From Halomonas sp. 1513 (GTDB lineage: Bacteria; Pseudomonadota; Gammaproteobacteria; Pseudomonadales; Halomonadaceae), in NCBI GenBank assembly GCA_001971685.1, contig CP019326.1, positions 2,294,001-2,358,000 on the forward strand: DNA of 64,000 nt, in the 5' to 3' direction. Below are positions 1-10,704 of this stretch, one piece after another (position 1 is the first letter of the stretch; every line of letters begins with the position of its first letter). The notes under the pieces are model-generated. The model searched no databases. It was not told the DNA's origin and was given only the letters and a program-made list of their open reading frames with translations. A program made the position numbers and the translations under genes.

Positions 1-24
1 ATAGCCAGGCCCCAGCGGCGCGGC

Positions 25-30
25 TACAAT
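25..30 (+). promoter_or_regulatory. Possible -10 element of the que operon
   Basis: TACAAT lies about 53 bases before the queC start. No good -35 hexamer is visible at the right distance, and the window begins just upstream, so this is only a weak candidate promoter. Confidence 0.3.
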
Positions 31-82
31 GGCGCCGCACCCGGACCGGACCCCGGACAAATTCTCCGACAGGGATTTTCCC

Positions 83-778
83 ATGACAACCGATACTCGA
101 CCCGCCGTAGTGATCTACTCCGGCGGCATGGACTCCTATACCGTTCTCCACCGCGCGCTGCGCGAGGGCCATGCCGTCCACGCGCTGTCATTCGACTATG
201 GCCAGCGGCATGCCCGCGAACTCGACGTGGCCGGCGCCGTTTGCCAGCGCCTCGGCGTAGCGCATCAGGTGATCGACATTCGTGCCATCCACGGCCTGAT
301 CGACAACTCGGCGCTGACCGATGCCAGTCGCGACATGCCCAGCGGCGACTACGACGCCGACAACCTGGCAGCGACCGTGGTGCCCAACCGCAACATGATC
401 CTGCTCTCGCTGGCCATCGCCCAGGCGGTCAATATCGGCGCCCCCAGGGTCTACTACGGCGCCCACGGCGGCGACCACGTGCTCTACCCCGACTGCCGCC
501 CCGAGTTCGTCGAGCGCATGAACGCGGTGGCGGCAATCGCCAACTTCGAGGCGGTGGAGATCGTCGCCCCCTACCTGCGCCGCGGCAAGGACCAGATCCT
601 CGCCGACGGACTGGCCATGGGCCTCGACTACGCCGAGACCTGGACCTGCTACCTGGGCGGCGAGCTGGCCTGCGGCACCTGCGGCAGCTGCCGCGAGCGG
701 CTGGCGGCCTTCGCCGCCAACGGCGTCCGCGACCCGCTCGGCTATTTGCCGCGCGCCGACAGTGGAGCAGCGCGCTGA
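83..778 (+). CDS. queC: 7-cyano-7-deazaguanine synthase QueC
   Basis: QueC converts 7-carboxy-7-deazaguanine to preQ0 with ATP and ammonia in queuosine biosynthesis. The 231-residue product has the ATP-pyrophosphatase P-loop near its N-terminus ([11 protein letters not shown]) and a C-terminal zinc-type cysteine cluster ([15 protein letters not shown]). The frame is open upstream to base 29, but the ATG at 83 starts the product right before the conserved strand and gives the usual family length. It is the first gene of a tightly overlapping operon, and its TGA shares bases with the ATG of queE (TGATG). The assignment is secure. Confidence 0.96.
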   Translation: MTTDTRPAVVIYSGGMDSYTVLHRALREGHAVHALSFDYGQRHARELDVAGAVCQRLGVAHQVIDIRAIHGLIDNSALTDASRDMPSGDYDADNLAATVVPNRNMILLSLAIAQAVNIGAPRVYYGAHGGDHVLYPDCRPEFVERMNAVAAIANFEAVEIVAPYLRRGKDQILADGLAMGLDYAETWTCYLGGELACGTCGSCRERLAAFAANGVRDPLGYLPRADSGAAR

Positions 779-1422
779 TGTACCACGTCAAGGAAGCGTT
801 CTATACCCTGCAGGGTGAAGGCGCCCGCGCCGGACGCGCCAGCGTGTTCTGCCGCTTCAGCGGCTGCAACCTGTGGAGCGGCCGCGAACAGGACCGCGCC
901 GGCAGCATTTGCCAGTTCTGCGACACCGACTTCATCGGCACCGACGGTGACGGCGGCGGCCGCTTCGGCAGCGCAGACGCCCTCGCCGACCACCTGCTCG
1001 GCATGTGGCCGGCTACCAGCCAAGGGGCAACGCCCTATGTGGTATTTACCGGCGGTGAGCCGCTGCTGCAGCTCGATGGCACGCTGATCGAGGCCATGCA
1101 CGCGCGGGGCTTCGAGATTGCCGTGGAGACCAACGGCACCCTGCCGCCGCCCGCCGGTATCGACTGGCTGTGCGTCAGCCCCAAGGGTAGCAGCCGGCTG
1201 GCGGTCACCGCCGGCGACGAGCTCAAGCTGGTCTACCCGCAAGCAGAAGCGCCGCCGGAGCACTTCGCTGAACTCGACTTCCAGCATTTCTATCTGCAGC
1301 CGATGGATCTGGCACCACAGGGTGGCGACGGCACCACCCTCGAGGCCACGCTGGCGTACTGCCTGGCTACCCCGCGCTGGCGACTGTCGCTGCAGACCCA
1401 CAAGATCGCGGGGTTCGCATGA
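778..1422 (+). CDS. queE: 7-carboxy-7-deazaguanine synthase QueE
   Basis: QueE is a radical SAM enzyme that contracts 6-carboxytetrahydropterin to 7-carboxy-7-deazaguanine, the substrate of QueC. The 214-residue protein starts [15 protein letters not shown]. Instead of the usual CX3CX2C it has the QueE-type CX14CX2C cluster, with the first Cys in SGCNLW and the pair in ICQFC. TGGEPLLQ is the SAM-binding GGE motif. It overlaps queC by one base at the start and the next gene by an ATGA at the end, so the three genes are probably translationally coupled. Confidence 0.95.
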   Translation: MYHVKEAFYTLQGEGARAGRASVFCRFSGCNLWSGREQDRAGSICQFCDTDFIGTDGDGGGRFGSADALADHLLGMWPATSQGATPYVVFTGGEPLLQLDGTLIEAMHARGFEIAVETNGTLPPPAGIDWLCVSPKGSSRLAVTAGDELKLVYPQAEAPPEHFAELDFQHFYLQPMDLAPQGGDGTTLEATLAYCLATPRWRLSLQTHKIAGFA

Positions 1423-2255
1423 CGCTATTCGTGAATCGCTTGACCCAGTTGGACGTCTCGCTGTGGTGCCCCAGCCGCGGGCTGATCGGCGCCAGCTGGC
1501 ACGTGGATGTAGAACTCGACGGCACGCTGGGCGAGGACGGCATGCTGTTCGACTTCGGCGAGGTCAAGCCGTGGATCAAGTCGCGGCTGGACGCCGGCGC
1601 CGACCATACGCTGCTGGTGCCGAGCCGCGCGCCGGGCATCAGCGTTCAGGAGTGCCGCGAGGGGCTCTCGATACGCACCCAGCTGCCCTACCCCATGGAG
1701 GTGCGCGGTCCTCGCCAGGCCTTTACCCTGCTGCCGTGGCAGGCCGTGAGCGCCGAGCGGCTCGGTGAGCACCTGGCCAAGGAGCTGATGCGACGGCCGC
1801 CGCCGCGGGTCGAGGCGATCCGCCTCGGGCTGCGCGACGAAGCCATCGACGGCGCCGCCTATACCTACAGTCACGGCCTCAAGCGCCACGCCGGCAACTG
1901 CCAGCGCATCGCCCACGGCCACCGCTCGCGCCTCGAGATCTGGCGACAGGGCCACCGCGACGCGGGGCTGGAGGCCCGTTGGGCCGCCTGGCTGGCCGAT
2001 CGCTACCTGGTCGATGCCGAGGACGTGTTCAGCGACGACGACAGCGACACCCTGCACTGCCGCTACCGCGCGCCCCAGGGCAACTTCGCGATGCGCCTGC
2101 CCCGTGCGCGCTGCGCCGTACTGCCATCCCCGACCACGGTGGAGCACATCGCCACCTGGCTCGCCGAGCGGATCGCCCGGGAGTGCGGTGAGCGCATCAA
2201 GGTCAAGGCCTTCGAGGGGATCGACAAAGGCGCCATCGCCGAGGCAGGGCCGTGA
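1419..2255 (+). CDS. queD: QueD-like 6-carboxytetrahydropterin synthase, long two-domain form
   Basis: It probably supplies 6-carboxytetrahydropterin for QueE. At 278 residues it is more than twice the length of standard QueD (about 120). The N-terminal half carries a PTPS-type GMLFDFGEVK segment followed by LDAGADHTLL, containing the usual catalytic His. The C-terminal half carries SHGLKRH, NCQRIAHGHRSRLE (catalytic Cys and zinc-binding HxH) and the late PTTVEHIATWL helix. The two halves look like duplicated PTPS folds that have kept complementary parts of one active site. The family is clear from these motifs. That the two halves form one working site is inference. Confidence 0.85.
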   Translation: MTLFVNRLTQLDVSLWCPSRGLIGASWHVDVELDGTLGEDGMLFDFGEVKPWIKSRLDAGADHTLLVPSRAPGISVQECREGLSIRTQLPYPMEVRGPRQAFTLLPWQAVSAERLGEHLAKELMRRPPPRVEAIRLGLRDEAIDGAAYTYSHGLKRHAGNCQRIAHGHRSRLEIWRQGHRDAGLEARWAAWLADRYLVDAEDVFSDDDSDTLHCRYRAPQGNFAMRLPRARCAVLPSPTTVEHIATWLAERIARECGERIKVKAFEGIDKGAIAEAGP

Positions 2256-2521
2256 TCGAGGGGCAACAGGACGGCTGCCGGGCCGGCTGCGGCGCCTGCT
2301 GCATCGCCCCGTCGATCAGCTCGCCGATTCCCGGCATGCCGTTCGGCAAGCCCGCCGGGGTGCGCTGTGCGCAGCTCGATGATGACAATCTGTGCCGGCT
2401 GTTCGGCGACCCGCAGCGCCCGGCCGTATGCCGGGCCTTCGACTACGACGCCGAGCTGTGCGGCGAGCAGCGCAGCGAGGCGCTGACGCGCATCGCTGCA
2501 CTCGAGCTCTCGACGAGCTAG
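2252..2521 (+). CDS. YkgJ-type cysteine cluster protein
   Basis: This 89-residue protein begins at a GTG inside the TGA of the queD-like gene (GTGA overlap). It has the CxxxCxxCC arrangement of the YkgJ/UPF0153 family (CRAGCGACC) and later Cys residues at GVRCAQL, DNLCRLF and AVCRAFDYD, suggesting a zinc or iron-sulfur site. Its function is unknown in the family. It appears to be the last gene of the que operon. Its TAG stop overlaps the oppositely oriented TAG of the downstream regulator within a shared CTAG, so the two genes converge and overlap by four bases. Confidence 0.85.
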   Translation: MIEGQQDGCRAGCGACCIAPSISSPIPGMPFGKPAGVRCAQLDDDNLCRLFGDPQRPAVCRAFDYDAELCGEQRSEALTRIAALELSTS

Positions 2522-5500
2522 TCGTTCTCGACGCTCGCCGGGACCCGCTGATCGAGCAGGTTGCGCCAGCGCACCAGCACCGGTGCGTCGCTGTGTGACA
2601 CCTCGCTGAGCAGCCGCCGGAAGTCGTCTCGCGCCTTGCCGTCGGCCGGGTCGATCAGCGTCAGCCACAGCTCCAGGGCATGCAGCTGCTGGTGCAGGTT
2701 CTCGTGTTCGCGGGCCTGGGCGAGGGCCTGCTCGGCCAGCACCCGGACCGCCTCGCGGGGGTGGCCCAGCTGATGACGCACCCGCGCCAGCTGAGTGGCG
2801 ATCTCCGGCAGGTAGAGCGAGCCGCGCTCCTGGGCCACCAGCAGACACTGGTCGAGGTAATCCTCGGCTCGAGCGTACTCACCCAGCGCCATGCAGGCAT
2901 CCACGTACCACAGCACCGGACGCGTAAAGCGCTCGCGTCCGGTCACTTCGTCGAACTCCTCCATGCCCGCCTGCAGCATCACCAGGCCATCGGCATCGCC
3001 GGCCAGGGCACGCTGCCAGCCGATCAGGCTCTGCGACGACACCTGCCACAGGTGCAGGTCCGGAGTGCCGGTCATCTCGAAGGCGCGCTGGGCACGCATC
3101 CCGGCCAGATGGACGTGGCCGAGCTGGCGATAGACCGCCGCCGAGAACAGCAGCGCCATGGCCAGCGAGCCGGGGTGATTGAACCGCTCGGCGAGGCGGA
3201 TGGCGGCCTCGGCCTGCTGCTCGGCGCGGCGATAGTCGCCGCGCAGGCACAGCGCCCACCCCTGATAGCAGGAGGCGGCAACCTGGGGGTGATCGGAGAA
3301 CGGCAGCCACTCGATCAACATCGCCTGATTGAGCGGGTCGATCTCCTCGAGATGATCGTAGGCCTGGCGAATGCGCCCGGCCCAGTATTCGCAGGTGGCC
3401 TGAGCGTAGTCGGCGAGACGCTGGTAGCGCACGTCGTCGAGGCGCGCCGCCAGGTCGGCGAGGTGGGAGGCCAGCGAGAAGGCGTCGGCATGGGCGTGAC
3501 GCTGGCTGCAGCCCACCCATAGTCCCCACTTGACCAGAAAGCGCTGTTCGAGGTCCGTCTCTTCATCGACGAGCAGCTCGCTGCCGTCGCAGGCCATCAG
3601 CTCGCGGGCACGCACGAAGCTTTCATGGGCCGTCGGTGAGCCGTGCCCCTCGAGGGCGAACGCCGCCTGGCCGCGCACCGTGAGCAGACTGATCTCGCGC
3701 TCGGCCTGATCGTTGACATGGCGCAGGCTGGCGAGCCCGAAATCGGCCATTTTCAGCGCGGTGCGGTTGGCGCTGACCTTGAGCGCCTCGCGGGCCGCCA
3801 GCTCGAAGTAGCGCGCGCCGCGGGCATAGTGGCCGCTGCGCCGCAGGTGAGTGGCAAAGTCGCCGGGATGGCGGCTGATCCACATCGGGAAGCGCTCCTC
3901 GATGAGGTTGACCACCTGCAGGTGAATACGCATGCGCAGGTCCCGCGGGCAGGACAGGTAGGCCGCTTCCTGCAGCAGCTGATGGCTGAACTGGTAGTCG
4001 AATTCACTGCCGCTGTCGCAGGCCTCGATGACTTCGAGGCGACACATCTGCTCCAGCGCCTGCTTGAGGCGCGCCGGCTCCCAGCCGCTGCACTCGACCA
4101 GGAAGTCGAGCCGGAACTGACGCCCCAGCACCGCCGCCACGTGGGCGATCTCGCGGTCGACGTCGAGCTGGTCGATGCGGCTGGCGAGCAGGCCGAGTAG
4201 GCCACGGGGCAGCTCGTCGAGCTGCACGCTGCGCCCCTCGCGGCGGTCCATGTCGAGGCGTCGGCAGATCTCCTGCAGGTAGAGCGGCACGCCGTCGCAG
4301 CGCTCGATCAGCTGATTGCGCAGCCGCGGGCTGAGGTGCAACCGATAGCGACGCGCCAGCTGCGACAGCAGCCGCGAGGACTGCAGCGCATCGAGGCGAC
4401 CGAGGGCGATCTGCTGGTCCCAGTGCAGCTTGGCCGGCAGCGGCTCGCGGCCGTGGTGGCTGGCCACCATCAGCAGCGGGCAGTTGATCGGCAGCCGCGC
4501 CTGCAGCCCGGAAAGCACCTTGAACGATGGCTCGTCGAGCCACTGCAGGTCGTCGATCATCATCACCAGCGGCCGCTCCTGGGTGAGCAGCTCGATCAGG
4601 CGCTGCATCAGGCTGACCACCAGCTCCACCGCCTCACCGCTCTGGGTCAGCGCCGAGAGCTCCTCGGGCTCGCGAACACCGAGCGCCTCTTCGAGCAGCT
4701 GGCGCTTACCGTCGTCCAGCGTCAAGCCCGGCAGCTGCTCGAGCAGCGCACCAAACGCCTCGCTGTCGACGGCATCGCCCAGATGCCAGTAGAGCAGCTG
4801 ACGCGCCACGCCATACGGCATCTGCACCGAGAGCCGCGTGGTCGGCTGCCAGCAGACGGCGGCATCGCGGCTCTGCTCGACCTGGCGGAAGCCGACCAGC
4901 AGCGCCGACTTGCCCATGCCCGAGGCGCCGCGCACCAGTACGCTCTGGCGCAGGCCGATACCCGCCCGCGCCAGGGCGTCGCGCAGCTTGCGCAGCGCCG
5001 ACTCGCGACCGATCAGGCTCGGCGGCAACGCCTCGCGGCCGCCCTCGTTGGCGCCCAGCACCAGCGCTCGCAGGCGAATCTTGCCGTCGCTGGCCAGCAG
5101 CCGCGACGACAGCCGCGGCTGCAGGTCGAGGGCCGGCGGCATGTGCTGGCTCGACTCCTGGGAGATCACCAGCTCGCTGCCTTCCGCGGCGCTCATCAGC
5201 TCCAGCGAGACCTGGGTGACCTGGCCGAGCGGATCGACCAGCTGGCGCTCGGGCAGGTAAACCACTCGCCCACTGTTGAGACCCGCGGCCAGTTCGAAGG
5301 ACGGCGTCGCGCCGTCGCCGTGCCAGTGCCGCGCGCTCTCATCAGGCAGCGCGCGCCGGCAGTGTTCGTAGAGCGCCACCAGCTCGGCCAGCTGGTGCGC
5401 CGGACCGTGGGTACCAAAGCAGGCCAGGCCCAGGCCACCGGTGGCGCCCGGCAACCAGAAGCCCCCCAGGTGGTGACACTGCTGCTCGAGCCAGCGCATC

Positions 5501-6414
5501 AATTCGATCTGCAGCGTCAGGCAGGCGCGGGTCTCGGAGCGGTCCTGCCACTCGCCCTTGAGGCGCAGTCGGATAGCCATCACCGACAGCTGGCGCTGCT
5601 CGATCTCATCGTCGCGTAGCGGTGAGCTGTCGGCGGCCAGTGCGCGTGAAAACGCCCCCTGGGGCGAGAGCCGCTGCATGTCGGCCTTGCCGTCGGACCA
5701 GTGGCGAGCCAGCTGCAGGAAGTTCGGCTCGGGCTGCTGACCGGAGAGCGCCAGCAGCTGCAGGTAGGCGTTGTACTGTTCATGGGCGGCCGCCGACTGG
5801 CCCTGTTCGGCAAGCTGACGTACCAGCCGCTCATGGAACGGGCCGTAGCCGGAGAAGCGGCTGACCAGGGCGCGCAGCACGTGCTCGGGCACCTCGTCGT
5901 GGGCGTCGAGCACCGTCTCGGCGTAGGCGATGACCCGCTGACGCCACTCGTTGCGCACCCGCAGCAGCCAGCGCTGGAACTCGGCGCAGGCCGACAGCTG
6001 GAGTTCCTCGACCAGGTCGCCGCGGTAGATATCGAGGATCGTTTCGAGGTTGGCGATATCGGCCGGCGCGTCGAGCATCTCCTGCAGTTCGTAGAGGTCG
6101 AACCCCCACTCGTCGGGCAGCTTGAAGGCGATGGTCTGGCGCGACACCACCAGCACCCGCTCGGCCTGGTCGCCCAGCGACTGGCGCAGGCAGTGCAGCG
6201 CGTGGCGCAGGTTGGTACGCCCCGAGGACAGCCCCTGGTCGGGCCACAGCAGCTCGGCCAGGGTCGAACGGTTGACCGGCTGGCGATGCAGCAGCAGATA
6301 GACCAGCAGGGCCTTGACCTTGTCGTAGCTGAACTGGGAAAGGCTGTCCTCGCCGAGCATCAGAGAAAAGTGACCGAATAGCGCTAACTGCTCGTTGACA
6401 GGTGATTCCCGCAT
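2518..6414 (-). CDS. BTAD-type transcriptional regulator with cyclase-like, AAA and TPR regions
   Basis: This 1298-residue cytoplasmic protein is built as follows. Residues about 1-105 are an OmpR/SARP-like winged helix, and about 107-250 a BTAD helical repeat domain. Residues about 270-455 match class III nucleotidyl cyclases in outline but lack the metal-binding Asp residues. An AAA/STAND ATPase follows, with Walker [12 protein letters not shown] near residue 498 and Walker [14 protein letters not shown] near 618. A long TPR-like helical region runs to the C-terminus. The layout is that of large ATP-dependent transcription activators. No target is evident: the neighbours are the que operon and miaE. 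A TAATAA-type -10 lies just before the ATG. Confidence 0.85.
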   Translation of the reverse strand: MRESPVNEQLALFGHFSLMLGEDSLSQFSYDKVKALLVYLLLHRQPVNRSTLAELLWPDQGLSSGRTNLRHALHCLRQSLGDQAERVLVVSRQTIAFKLPDEWGFDLYELQEMLDAPADIANLETILDIYRGDLVEELQLSACAEFQRWLLRVRNEWRQRVIAYAETVLDAHDEVPEHVLRALVSRFSGYGPFHERLVRQLAEQGQSAAAHEQYNAYLQLLALSGQQPEPNFLQLARHWSDGKADMQRLSPQGAFSRALAADSSPLRDDEIEQRQLSVMAIRLRLKGEWQDRSETRACLTLQIELMRWLEQQCHHLGGFWLPGATGGLGLACFGTHGPAHQLAELVALYEHCRRALPDESARHWHGDGATPSFELAAGLNSGRVVYLPERQLVDPLGQVTQVSLELMSAAEGSELVISQESSQHMPPALDLQPRLSSRLLASDGKIRLRALVLGANEGGREALPPSLIGRESALRKLRDALARAGIGLRQSVLVRGASGMGKSALLVGFRQVEQSRDAAVCWQPTTRLSVQMPYGVARQLLYWHLGDAVDSEAFGALLEQLPGLTLDDGKRQLLEEALGVREPEELSALTQSGEAVELVVSLMQRLIELLTQERPLVMMIDDLQWLDEPSFKVLSGLQARLPINCPLLMVASHHGREPLPAKLHWDQQIALGRLDALQSSRLLSQLARRYRLHLSPRLRNQLIERCDGVPLYLQEICRRLDMDRREGRSVQLDELPRGLLGLLASRIDQLDVDREIAHVAAVLGRQFRLDFLVECSGWEPARLKQALEQMCRLEVIEACDSGSEFDYQFSHQLLQEAAYLSCPRDLRMRIHLQVVNLIEERFPMWISRHPGDFATHLRRSGHYARGARYFELAAREALKVSANRTALKMADFGLASLRHVNDQAEREISLLTVRGQAAFALEGHGSPTAHESFVRARELMACDGSELLVDEETDLEQRFLVKWGLWVGCSQRHAHADAFSLASHLADLAARLDDVRYQRLADYAQATCEYWAGRIRQAYDHLEEIDPLNQAMLIEWLPFSDHPQVAASCYQGWALCLRGDYRRAEQQAEAAIRLAERFNHPGSLAMALLFSAAVYRQLGHVHLAGMRAQRAFEMTGTPDLHLWQVSSQSLIGWQRALAGDADGLVMLQAGMEEFDEVTGRERFTRPVLWYVDACMALGEYARAEDYLDQCLLVAQERGSLYLPEIATQLARVRHQLGHPREAVRVLAEQALAQAREHENLHQQLHALELWLTLIDPADGKARDDFRRLLSEVSHSDAPVLVRWRNLLDQRVPASVEND

Positions 6415-6470
6415 GATGATGGTTCCTGCGTTATTATCTGCTCAGTATGCCGCTGCCCTGCCTGGACGGC

Positions 6471-7109
6471 TCATGCGGCGCACGGCAAGCCGCTGTGGAA
6501 GCGAAACTCGCTGTCCTCACGGTTGATCAAGTCGGCTTCGCACTCGGCGAAGAAGACGATGCGCGCCTCGACCTCGGCATCGCCGCCCTCTTCGGCGTAG
6601 CGGCGCGCCAGCATCAGGTAGTCCTCGAAGTGGCGCCCTTCCGACTTAACCAGACTGCGATAGAACTTGGCAAGTTCAGCGTCGAGGTGCGGAATCAACC
6701 GCGCGAAGCGCTCACAGCTGCGCGCTTCGATATAGGCGCCGATAATCAGGATATCGACCAGCCGCGCCGGATCTTCAGTCCGCACATGGCGGCGCAATCC
6801 CTCGGCGTAGCGCGAAGCGCTGAGATGACGGTAGGTCACGCCGCGGGTCTCCATGACCTTGATCACCTGCTCGAAGTGCAGCAGCTCCTCGCGAGCCAAC
6901 TGCGACATCTTGGTCAGCAGCAGCGGTCGATCGACGTAGCGGTACATCAGGCTCATCGCCGTCGAGGCGGCCTTCTTCTCGCACTGGGCGTGGTCGATCA
7001 GCAGCAGGTCCTGATGTTCGAGTGCCGCGGCGATCCAGGCATCGGGCGTGGGGCAGCGCAGAAAGTGCGTGAGCGACTCGGGCAGCAGTGCCTCCGGGGC
7101 GTCTTGCAT
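6471..7109 (-). CDS. miaE: tRNA-(ms2io6A37) hydroxylase MiaE
   Basis: MiaE is a diiron monooxygenase that hydroxylates the isopentenyl group of ms2i6A at position 37 of tRNAs reading U-starting codons. The protein has ferritin-like helices with iron-ligand motifs: AQCEKKAA, REELLHFEQV, IEARSCERF and SEGRHFEDYL. Two ATG codons are possible. The one at 7109 follows an AAGAGAA ribosome site at good spacing, while 7127 adds six residues. It is the second tRNA-modification locus close to the que genes, but on the opposite strand and in a separate unit with the DUF1289 gene upstream. Confidence 0.93.
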   Translation of the reverse strand: MQDAPEALLPESLTHFLRCPTPDAWIAAALEHQDLLLIDHAQCEKKAASTAMSLMYRYVDRPLLLTKMSQLAREELLHFEQVIKVMETRGVTYRHLSASRYAEGLRRHVRTEDPARLVDILIIGAYIEARSCERFARLIPHLDAELAKFYRSLVKSEGRHFEDYLMLARRYAEEGGDAEVEARIVFFAECEADLINREDSEFRFHSGLPCAA

Positions 7110-7160
7110 GATGGGGTTCTCTTGCATCGTTAAGGACCGATTGAATGTAGACAATGAAGG

Positions 7161-7595
7161 TCAGGGCTCGGCGTCGCTGCGTGCCTGAGCGGCAGCTTCA
7201 AGCGCCCGGTGCATGGCGGCGTAGAGCTCGGCCGGCGTCAGCGCCGCGACCTCGGCCCGCGGCGCCAGGCCATAGCGCGTCAGGTCGTTGATGCGCTGGC
7301 GTCCTACCCGCAGCAGCTCGATGGCGCGCGACAGCGCCGGCTGCTCGGGCCGGAAGCGCACCCGATAGCGCACCAGTTGGGCTTCGAGCAGGGCAGTATC
7401 GGTGATCTCCAGGTAGCGCTCGGCCACCGCCACGCGCAGCGCGTCCAGCGCCTGCATGCGCGCCTCGCGCTCACTGCCGTGGTAGCCCAGCCAGTCACGA
7501 ATCTCGCGATCGTGGCGCTGGCAGCCACGGCAGGTGGTATCTCCCACGGTGGTCGAACACAAGCCCACGCAGGGCGACACGATCCGTCGGCTCAT
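7161..7595 (-). CDS. DUF1289 family protein
   Basis: The N-terminus SPCVGLCSTTVGDTTCRGCQR is the four-Cys signature of DUF1289 (YdhL-like) proteins and probably binds a metal. The rest, to residue 144, is a mostly helical C-terminal extension, longer than the minimal DUF1289 of about 60 residues. The ATG at 7595 puts MSRRIVSPC first. The upstream in-frame codons are less likely. It precedes miaE by about 50 bases on the same strand and may be co-transcribed. The biochemical function is unknown. Confidence 0.8.
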   Translation of the reverse strand: MSRRIVSPCVGLCSTTVGDTTCRGCQRHDREIRDWLGYHGSEREARMQALDALRVAVAERYLEITDTALLEAQLVRYRVRFRPEQPALSRAIELLRVGRQRINDLTRYGLAPRAEVAALTPAELYAAMHRALEAAAQARSDAEP

Positions 7596-7739
7596 GCGCC
7601 TCCCCACTCCATCCATCAGACGAATTCACGGCGTCGATGGTACCGCGTCGAGACGCCCGGGGCATCCTCGATATCGTCGCCGCCTACCTCGTCGAGCGCC
7701 GCGCCGACCAAAGTTGAAGGCCCACCACGCTGCGCTTCC

Positions 7740-7768
7740 TTAACATTGTCGACAGTTTCACGTATAGT
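7740..7768 (+). promoter_or_regulatory. acnB promoter
   Basis: TTAACA (7740-7745) and TATAGT (7763-7768) are separated by exactly 17 bases, a strong sigma70-type promoter. It would give an acnB leader of about 118 bases. The rest of the 300-base gap back to the DUF1289 gene shows no coding signal. Confidence 0.75.
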
Positions 7769-7892
7769 CCGCAGCACCCATTCACATGGTTACCGCGAGA
7801 ACCGGGACGACGTGAAACGGTGCCGTCAGCGGGACATCCGCACTCGGCGACCGGGCAGCGTCCTGGCTTAGACACTTGATGAGGGCCCTATC

Positions 7893-10496
7893 GTGCTTGA
7901 AGCTTATCGCCAACATGTCGAGGAACGTGCCGCCGAGGGCATTCCGCCGAAACCCCTTAACGCCGAGCAGGTCGCAGCGCTTGTCGAGCTGCTCAAGACG
8001 CCGCCGGCGGGCGAGGAAGAGTTCCTGCTCGAGCTGATCACCGACCGCGTGCCGCCGGGGGTCGATGAGGCCGCCTACGTCAAGGCCGCGTTCCTCAGCG
8101 CCATCACCAAGGGCGAGGCCAGCTCACCGCTGATCGACAAGATTCATGCCGTCAAGCTGCTCGGCACCATGCAGGGCGGCTACAACATCGCCACCCTGGT
8201 CGAACTGCTCGACAACGACGAGCTGGCCCGCGAAGCCGGCGAGCAGCTCAAGCACACCCTGCTGATGTTCGATGCCTTCCACGACGTTGCCGAACGCGCC
8301 AAGAACGGCAACGCCGTGGCCAAGGACGTGCTGCAGTCGTGGGCCGACGCCGAATGGTTCCTGGCCAAGCCCAAGCTCGAGGAGAAGGTCACCCTGACGG
8401 TGTTCAAGGTACCCGGCGAGACCAACACCGACGACCTCTCCCCGGCCCAGGACGCCTGGTCGCGTCCCGACATTCCGCTGCATGCCAACGCCATGCTCAA
8501 GAACCCGCGCGACGGCATCGAGCCGGAAGTGCCCGGCAGCAAGGGGCCGCTGGCGCAGATCGAGGCGGTCAAGGCCAAGGGCTACCCGGTCGCCTACGTC
8601 GGCGACGTGGTCGGCACCGGCTCCTCGCGCAAATCCGCCACCAACTCGGTGCTGTGGTTCTTCGGTAACGATATTCCCTACGTGCCCAACAAGCGCACCG
8701 CCGGCTACTGCTTCGGCGGCAAGATCGCGCCGATCTTCTTCAACACCATGGAAGATGCCGGCGCCCTGCCCATCGAGTTCGACGTCACCAAGCTCGAGAT
8801 GGGCGACGTCATCGACGTCTACCCCTACCAGGGCAAGGTCTGCAAGCACGGCAGCGACGAGGTGCTCTCGACCTTCGAACTCAAGACCCGTGTGATTCTC
8901 GATGAAGTGCGCGCCGGTGGCCGCATTCCGCTGATCATCGGCCGTGGCCTGACCGAGAAGGCGCGCAATGAGCTGGGCCTGGGCGCCTCCGAGGTGTTCA
9001 AGACGCCGGAGCAGCCGGTCGACACCGGCAAGGGCTTCACCCTGGCTCAGAAGATGGTCGGCAAGGCGTGTGGCATGGACGGCGTACGCCCGGGCATGTA
9101 CTGCGAGCCGAAGATGACCACCGTCGGCTCCCAGGACACCACCGGGCCGATGACCCGCGACGAGCTCAAGGATCTGGCCTGCCTGGGCTTCCAGGCCGAC
9201 CTGGTGATGCAGTCGTTCTGCCACACCAGCGCCTACCCCAAGCCGGTCGACGTCGAGACCCAGCACACCCTGCCCGACTTCATCATGAACCGCGGCGGCG
9301 TCTCGCTGCGCCCCGGCGACGGCATCATCCACAGCTGGCTGAACCGCATGCTGCTGCCCGACACCGTGGGCACCGGCGGCGACTCCCACACGCGCTTCCC
9401 GATGGGCATCTCGTTCCCGGCGGGCTCCGGCCTGGTGGCCTTCGCCGCCGCCACCGGCGTGATGCCGCTGGACATGCCGGAGTCTATCCTGGTGCGCTTC
9501 AAGGGCAAGCGTCAGCCCGGCGTCACCCTGCGTGACCTGGTGCATGCCATCCCCTACTACGGGATCAAGCATGGCCTGCTGACGGTCGAGAAGTCCGGCA
9601 AGAAGAACGCCTTCTCGGGCCGCGTACTGGAGATCGAAGGCCTCGACGACCTCACCGTCGAGCAGGCCTTCGAGCTCTCCGACGCCTCCGCCGAGCGCTC
9701 CGCCGCCGGCTGCACCATCACCCTGTCCGAAGACAGCGTCGCCGAGTACCTGAAGTCCAACATCACCCTGCTCAAGTGGATGATCGACAGTGGCTATGGT
9801 GAAGAGCGCACCATCCGTCGCCGCATCCAGGCCATGGAAGAATGGCTGGCCAACCCCAGCCTGATGCGTGCCGATGCCGACGCCGAGTACGCCGAAGTGA
9901 TCGAGATCGATCTCGAAGAGATCAAGGAGCCGATCCTCTGCGCACCCAACGATCCCGACGATGCCCGCCTGCTCTCCGACGTCGCCGGCGAGACCATCGA
10001 CGAGGTCTTCATCGGCTCGTGCATGACCAACATCGGCCACTTCCGCGCCGCTGGCAAGCTGCTCGAGCAGCAGCCGGCCGGCAGCCTCAAGACCAAGCTG
10101 TGGCTGGCCCCGCCGACCAAGATGGATCAGCACCAGCTCACCGAAGAGGGCTACTACGGCATCTACGGCCGCGCCGGCGCGCGCATGGAAATGCCGGGCT
10201 GCTCGCTGTGCATGGGCAACCAGGCGCGGGTAGCGGCCAAGTCCACCGTGGTCTCCACGTCGACGCGCAACTTCCCCAACCGCTTGGGCGATGGTGCCAA
10301 CGTCTATCTCGCCTCCGCCGAGCTGGCGGCAGTTGCAGCGGTTGAAGGACGCCTGCCAAGCGTGGAAGAATACCAGCGTTACATGGGACAGTTCGACGCG
10401 ATGGCATCAGAGATCTATCGTTACATGAACTTCCATGAAATCGAGCAGTACCAGAAGGCTGCCTCGAATGTGATTCCGGTCGCCCAGGAAGCCTGA
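7893..10496 (+). CDS. acnB: Aconitate hydratase B
   Basis: AcnB is the main TCA-cycle aconitase and interconverts citrate and isocitrate. The 867-residue product (E. coli 865) has the HEAT-like N-terminal region, then the swivel domain ([10 protein letters not shown]), then the cluster domains. The [4Fe-4S] ligands are visible as SCMTN near residue 710 and CSLC near residue 770. Translation begins at a GTG preceded by GAGGG. The gene stands alone between its own promoter and an intrinsic terminator. In known AcnB proteins the iron-free form can bind mRNA, which cannot be judged here. Confidence 0.97.
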   Translation: MLEAYRQHVEERAAEGIPPKPLNAEQVAALVELLKTPPAGEEEFLLELITDRVPPGVDEAAYVKAAFLSAITKGEASSPLIDKIHAVKLLGTMQGGYNIATLVELLDNDELAREAGEQLKHTLLMFDAFHDVAERAKNGNAVAKDVLQSWADAEWFLAKPKLEEKVTLTVFKVPGETNTDDLSPAQDAWSRPDIPLHANAMLKNPRDGIEPEVPGSKGPLAQIEAVKAKGYPVAYVGDVVGTGSSRKSATNSVLWFFGNDIPYVPNKRTAGYCFGGKIAPIFFNTMEDAGALPIEFDVTKLEMGDVIDVYPYQGKVCKHGSDEVLSTFELKTRVILDEVRAGGRIPLIIGRGLTEKARNELGLGASEVFKTPEQPVDTGKGFTLAQKMVGKACGMDGVRPGMYCEPKMTTVGSQDTTGPMTRDELKDLACLGFQADLVMQSFCHTSAYPKPVDVETQHTLPDFIMNRGGVSLRPGDGIIHSWLNRMLLPDTVGTGGDSHTRFPMGISFPAGSGLVAFAAATGVMPLDMPESILVRFKGKRQPGVTLRDLVHAIPYYGIKHGLLTVEKSGKKNAFSGRVLEIEGLDDLTVEQAFELSDASAERSAAGCTITLSEDSVAEYLKSNITLLKWMIDSGYGEERTIRRRIQAMEEWLANPSLMRADADAEYAEVIEIDLEEIKEPILCAPNDPDDARLLSDVAGETIDEVFIGSCMTNIGHFRAAGKLLEQQPAGSLKTKLWLAPPTKMDQHQLTEEGYYGIYGRAGARMEMPGCSLCMGNQARVAAKSTVVSTSTRNFPNRLGDGANVYLASAELAAVAAVEGRLPSVEEYQRYMGQFDAMASEIYRYMNFHEIEQYQKAASNVIPVAQEA

Positions 10497-10580
10497 TCGA
10501 CCGCATCACACCTATCGTCGCCGATGCTCGCAACATCGATGGCACGCTGCCTGGCAGTGATCGCCATAGCCGATGACCGA

Positions 10581-10609
10581 AACGCCCCGCTCATGCGGGG
10601 CGTTTTTTT
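10581..10609 (+). terminator. acnB intrinsic terminator
   Basis: The stem AACGCCCCGC/GCGGGGCGTT with loop TCAT is followed by a run of T residues. Confidence 0.9.
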
Positions 10610-10636
10610 GCAGGAAGCCATCCCTGCGCCTATAGA
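10608..10636 (+). promoter_or_regulatory. Candidate rraA promoter
   Basis: TTGCAG (10608-10613) and TATAGA (10631-10636) are 17 bases apart. The -35 overlaps the T-tract end of the acnB terminator, so rraA seems to be transcribed independently of acnB. Confidence 0.55.
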
Positions 10637-10704
10637 TAACCTAACCGTTACGGCCTGACACTACTCGACACATCACCTTCGACTCGGCCAGCAGGAGCAT
10701 GTGC

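Noticed and set aside
2681..3530. Long antisense frames inside the BTAD regulator, acnB (8124-10133) and ggt (15893-17815)
   Set aside because: They are third-position GC artefacts of GC-rich genes. They lack recognisable domains, and the true frames have clear family motifs.
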